Under the pieces are notes generated by a model. The model worked only from the letters and a program-made list of their open reading frames with translations. It did not search any database and was not told the origin of the DNA. Positions 33,128-35,084 of a DNA stretch of 35,084 nucleotides are shown one piece after another; within the stretch, counting starts at the first letter, position 1, and the number at the start of each line of letters is the position of its first letter. The DNA lies in the NCBI GenBank assembly GCA_946184125.1, contig CAMHEL010000020.1:1-35084 (forward strand). Reading direction: 5' to 3'. This stretch comes from an uncultured Prevotellaceae bacterium (GTDB lineage Bacteria > Bacteroidota > Bacteroidia > Bacteroidales > Bacteroidaceae). Made by a program: the position numbers and the translations under genes.

Positions 33128-34012
33128 CTATACATCCTCCCTTACTTTGCGGTTGGCAATGAACACCCCTAAAAGGATAAGCGCACTTCCCATGTAGGCC
33201 ATCAGGGTCATGGGCTCCTGAAGAAACAACGCACTTGCCATGATGGTGGTGATGGGGTTGAGATAGACATAATTGCTGGTGGCCATGGCGCCTATCTTCT
33301 TCACGGCGACGCTCCACCACAAGAAGCAGAGGAATGAGGCCACAACGGAAAGAAACAGAAGGTTGCCCCACACGGTAGGCTGAAGAAGTTTTTCCATCGG
33401 GAAATGCCAAGGTTCCAAGAGGAACAGGGGCAACACGGTGATAATGCCATAGAAGAACACCTTGCGGGTAATGAAAACAGCGCTGTAACGTGCCGACACC
33501 TTTTTGATAACCAGACTATAGATGGCCCAACTGAATGCAGCTGTCAAGGCGAGGATGTCGCCGATGGGATTCAGCTTGAGCACGAAATGACCGTTATACA
33601 CCACTATCCCCACACCAACCAAAGCCACGACCGAACCGACGATGAGCGATGCACTCGCCCTCACACTTTTCACAAAGAGTATGGCAAGAAGCATGGTGAT
33701 GAGCGGAGCCGTGCAAACAATAAACGCCACATTGTTGACATAGGTGTGACCAAGTGCTGTGTTCTCGGCAACGAAATAAATGGTTCCCCCCACCAGTCCA
33801 AGGATGAAGAACAGCACCTCGTCGACCCACGACTGCGACAGGATTTTCTTTGGGGAAATCAGCCATATGCATAGATAGGCCACGATAAACCGTAGCAGGA
33901 ATATTTCCATCGGCTGCAAGCCATGCATCAGCAGCACCTTGGTGTTGACAAATGTCACTCCCCAGATGGCGATGGTCAAGATGGCCAAAAGATGATACCC
34001 GATACTTTTCAT
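33128..34012 (-). CDS. EamA/DMT-superfamily permease
   Basis: A 294-residue inner-membrane transporter of the drug/metabolite superfamily with two EamA repeats and ten hydrophobic helices. The first repeat starts LAILTIAIWGVTFVNTKVLL and includes RFIVAYLCIW; the second starts GDILALTAAFSWAIYSLV and ends ASALFLQEPMTLMAYMGSALILLGVF. The substrate cannot be predicted; relatives export amino acids or metabolites. It begins 52 bp after the methyltransferase gene stop on the same strand, so co-transcription is likely. Confidence 0.9.
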   Translation of the reverse strand: MKSIGYHLLAILTIAIWGVTFVNTKVLLMHGLQPMEIFLLRFIVAYLCIWLISPKKILSQSWVDEVLFFILGLVGGTIYFVAENTALGHTYVNNVAFIVCTAPLITMLLAILFVKSVRASASLIVGSVVALVGVGIVVYNGHFVLKLNPIGDILALTAAFSWAIYSLVIKKVSARYSAVFITRKVFFYGIITVLPLFLLEPWHFPMEKLLQPTVWGNLLFLSVVASFLCFLWWSVAVKKIGAMATSNYVYLNPITTIMASALFLQEPMTLMAYMGSALILLGVFIANRKVREDV

Positions 34013-34064
34013 TCGTTATTTTTGACTATAGCGCACCACTCCGTCGTCGTTGTAGGGAGTCGTG

Positions 34065-34835
34065 TCATTCATGCCGCTGCCTGACAGCCTCGAAAAGGAG
34101 GATGGCGGCACTGACAGAGACATTCAGGGAGTCGAGCTGCCCCAGCATGGGGATGAGGATATGGTCATCGGCTGCCTCACGCCACACAGGAGTAAGGCCG
34201 GTGGCTTCCGTCCCCATGACGATGGCTGTAGGCCGGCGCATATCCACATGATAATAAGGTTGGGAATCCTGCAACTGCGCCGTGAGGATGGCAATGCCTC
34301 TTGCATGAAGGAAACGGATGCACTCCTCCGAGCCACATGCCACACATGGCACAGTGAACACCGCACCGATGGAACTGCGGATGAGGTTGGGGTTGAAGAG
34401 GTCGGTCAGCGGGTCGCAGATGATGACGGCATCGGCAGCTGCGGCATCGGCACTCCTCAGGATGGCTCCCAGGTTGCCCGGCTTCTCCACCCGCTCCACC
34501 ACAATGATAAGAGGCGAGGCGCTCAGTTTGAGGTCGTCGAGGGTGAGATAGCGTGAGCGTACCACTGCCACCACCCCTTCCGTGCCACCACGGTAGGCCA
34601 TCTTGCCATACACTGCCTCCGACACCTCATAACAAGGAACGCCGGAAGGAACAACAGTATCTTCGGCAAGCGACGGGCAGACATACACTGAGTCAATCTC
34701 ATATTCAGACGAAAGGCAATGCGACAACTCCCTTTGGCCCTCCACGACGAAAAGACCTTGGCGGCGGCGCTCAGCAGCTTTTTGCTGCAGCGCCACGACG
34801 CGTTTCACCCGTTCATTCTGCAAACTTGTAATCAT
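34065..34835 (-). CDS. SpoU/TrmH-family RNA 2'-O-methyltransferase
   Basis: A SPOUT-class enzyme of about 256 residues that methylates a ribose 2'-OH in tRNA or rRNA. N-terminal substrate-binding part (residues 1 to about 100), then the knotted catalytic part with VEKPGNLGAILRSADAAAAD (motif 1), IVMGTEATGLTPVW (motif 2) and LDSLNVSVSAAILLFEA (motif 3), all intact. The frame is open to 34937, but a promoter with both boxes lies at 34853-34883, placing the start at or near +1. ATG 34835 (MITSLQNERVKRV) is therefore preferred; 34847 is possible only as a leaderless start. Confidence 0.9.
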   Translation of the reverse strand: MITSLQNERVKRVVALQQKAAERRRQGLFVVEGQRELSHCLSSEYEIDSVYVCPSLAEDTVVPSGVPCYEVSEAVYGKMAYRGGTEGVVAVVRSRYLTLDDLKLSASPLIIVVERVEKPGNLGAILRSADAAAADAVIICDPLTDLFNPNLIRSSIGAVFTVPCVACGSEECIRFLHARGIAILTAQLQDSQPYYHVDMRRPTAIVMGTEATGLTPVWREAADDHILIPMLGQLDSLNVSVSAAILLFEAVRQRHE

Positions 34836-34851
34836 TTTTTCCATCATGGGG

Positions 34852-34955
34852 ACAAAGTTAGTGCAAGCCGAGTGGAATACAAAGAAAAAGACGAAGTTTT
34901 TTTCTTTTATGCCCGAGGCGATGCCTAACTTATACAAAGTTAGTGCAAGCCGAGT
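34852..34955 (-). repeat. 22-bp direct repeat carrying duplicated -7 boxes
   Basis: ACAAAGTTAGTGCAAGCCGAGT occurs exactly at 34852-34873 and 34934-34955, 82 bp apart, each giving a minus-strand TAACTTTG box (second one 34935-34942). Between them is an A/T-rich hairpin AAAGAAAAA/TTTTTCTTT (about 34881-34908). Confidence 0.85.
34853..34883 (-). promoter_or_regulatory. Promoter of the SpoU methyltransferase gene
   Basis: Minus-strand -7 box TAACTTTG (34853-34860) with TTTG -33 at 34880-34883, 19-bp spacing. It lies in a 22-bp sequence repeated at 34934-34955. Confidence 0.75.
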
Positions 34956-35043
34956 ATCTCTGTTTTCCTCTCAAAGATAAACTCTCTGTGTAGTTCTGTG
35001 CCTCAGTGTAACTCTTCAGCGAATCTACCAATAAAGTAATGTT

Positions 35044-35066
35044 CGTCGGGATTTGCAATCCCGACG
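35044..35066. repeat. REP-like perfect hairpin
   Basis: CGTCGGGATT (35044-35053), loop TGC, AATCCCGACG (35057-35066): a perfect 10-bp stem with no T-run after it, so not a simple terminator. Shape matches REP sequences mobilised by RAYT transposases. Confidence 0.6.
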
Positions 35067-35084
35067 CATTGAATATCAGTTACT

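Overview
The window looks like a chromosomal segment from a Bacteroidales bacterium, most likely Prevotella or a close relative. The reasons are the Bacteroidetes-type -7 promoter box (TAnnTTTG) in front of many genes, weak or absent Shine-Dalgarno sequences, and several families typical of that group: DUF4230, DUF4153, DUF3237, GH35-like with DUF5597, CotH kinase, and an AMP-binding/ACP/PlsC fusion. Base composition is about half GC by eye. There is no rRNA, no intact phage and no intact insertion sequence. Family assignments come from recognising motifs in the translations, not from searches.

Layout. 1-2.8 kb: a GNAT acetyltransferase, a small frameshifted gene remnant, a YciI-like protein, a nitroreductase and a lipoprotein of the SMP-30/gluconolactonase fold. 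2.9-6.3 kb: a lipid-activation protein (AMP-binding, ACP and PlsC domains in one chain), tRNA-Val(CAC) with promoter and terminator, and a 4'-phosphopantetheinyl transferase, the enzyme type that would load the ACP domain. 6.2-8.7 kb (minus): rsmE followed by two tandem DUF4230 proteins, one a lipoprotein and one membrane-anchored. 9.0-12.0 kb (minus): an acyltransferase-3 membrane protein, then a nucleoside-permease-like MFS protein coupled to a bifunctional-nuclease-domain protein. 12.2-16.9 kb (minus): a SNF2 ATPase translationally coupled to a 619-residue protein I do not recognise; this is the strongest candidate for an undescribed two-protein system. 17.1-18.9 kb: PaaK-like phenylacetate-CoA ligase and a double-ACT protein, behind a promoter flanked by two copies of the palindrome AATCATGATT. 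19.2-21.9 kb: two convergent glycosyltransferases and a Tat-exported flavodoxin-fold protein. 22.2-25.3 kb: small exported proteins interspersed with simple-sequence arrays and a decayed phage-type nuclease/ADP-ribosyltransferase gene. 25.5-32.4 kb: a split transketolase, a DUF4153 membrane protein, a GH35-like glycosidase and a CotH-like exported protein. 32.5-34.8 kb: a second GNAT, an EamA permease and a SpoU-family RNA methyltransferase.

The intergenic DNA is unusually structured. It holds five simple-sequence arrays built from 7-8 or 19 bp units, a ~118-bp element with 16-bp terminal inverted repeats, a ~188-bp element with 20-bp terminal inverted repeats, a REP-like perfect hairpin, a duplicated promoter cassette, and a pair of divergent promoters sharing a 17-bp perfect inverted repeat. 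These are the main unexplained signals besides the SNF2 pair.
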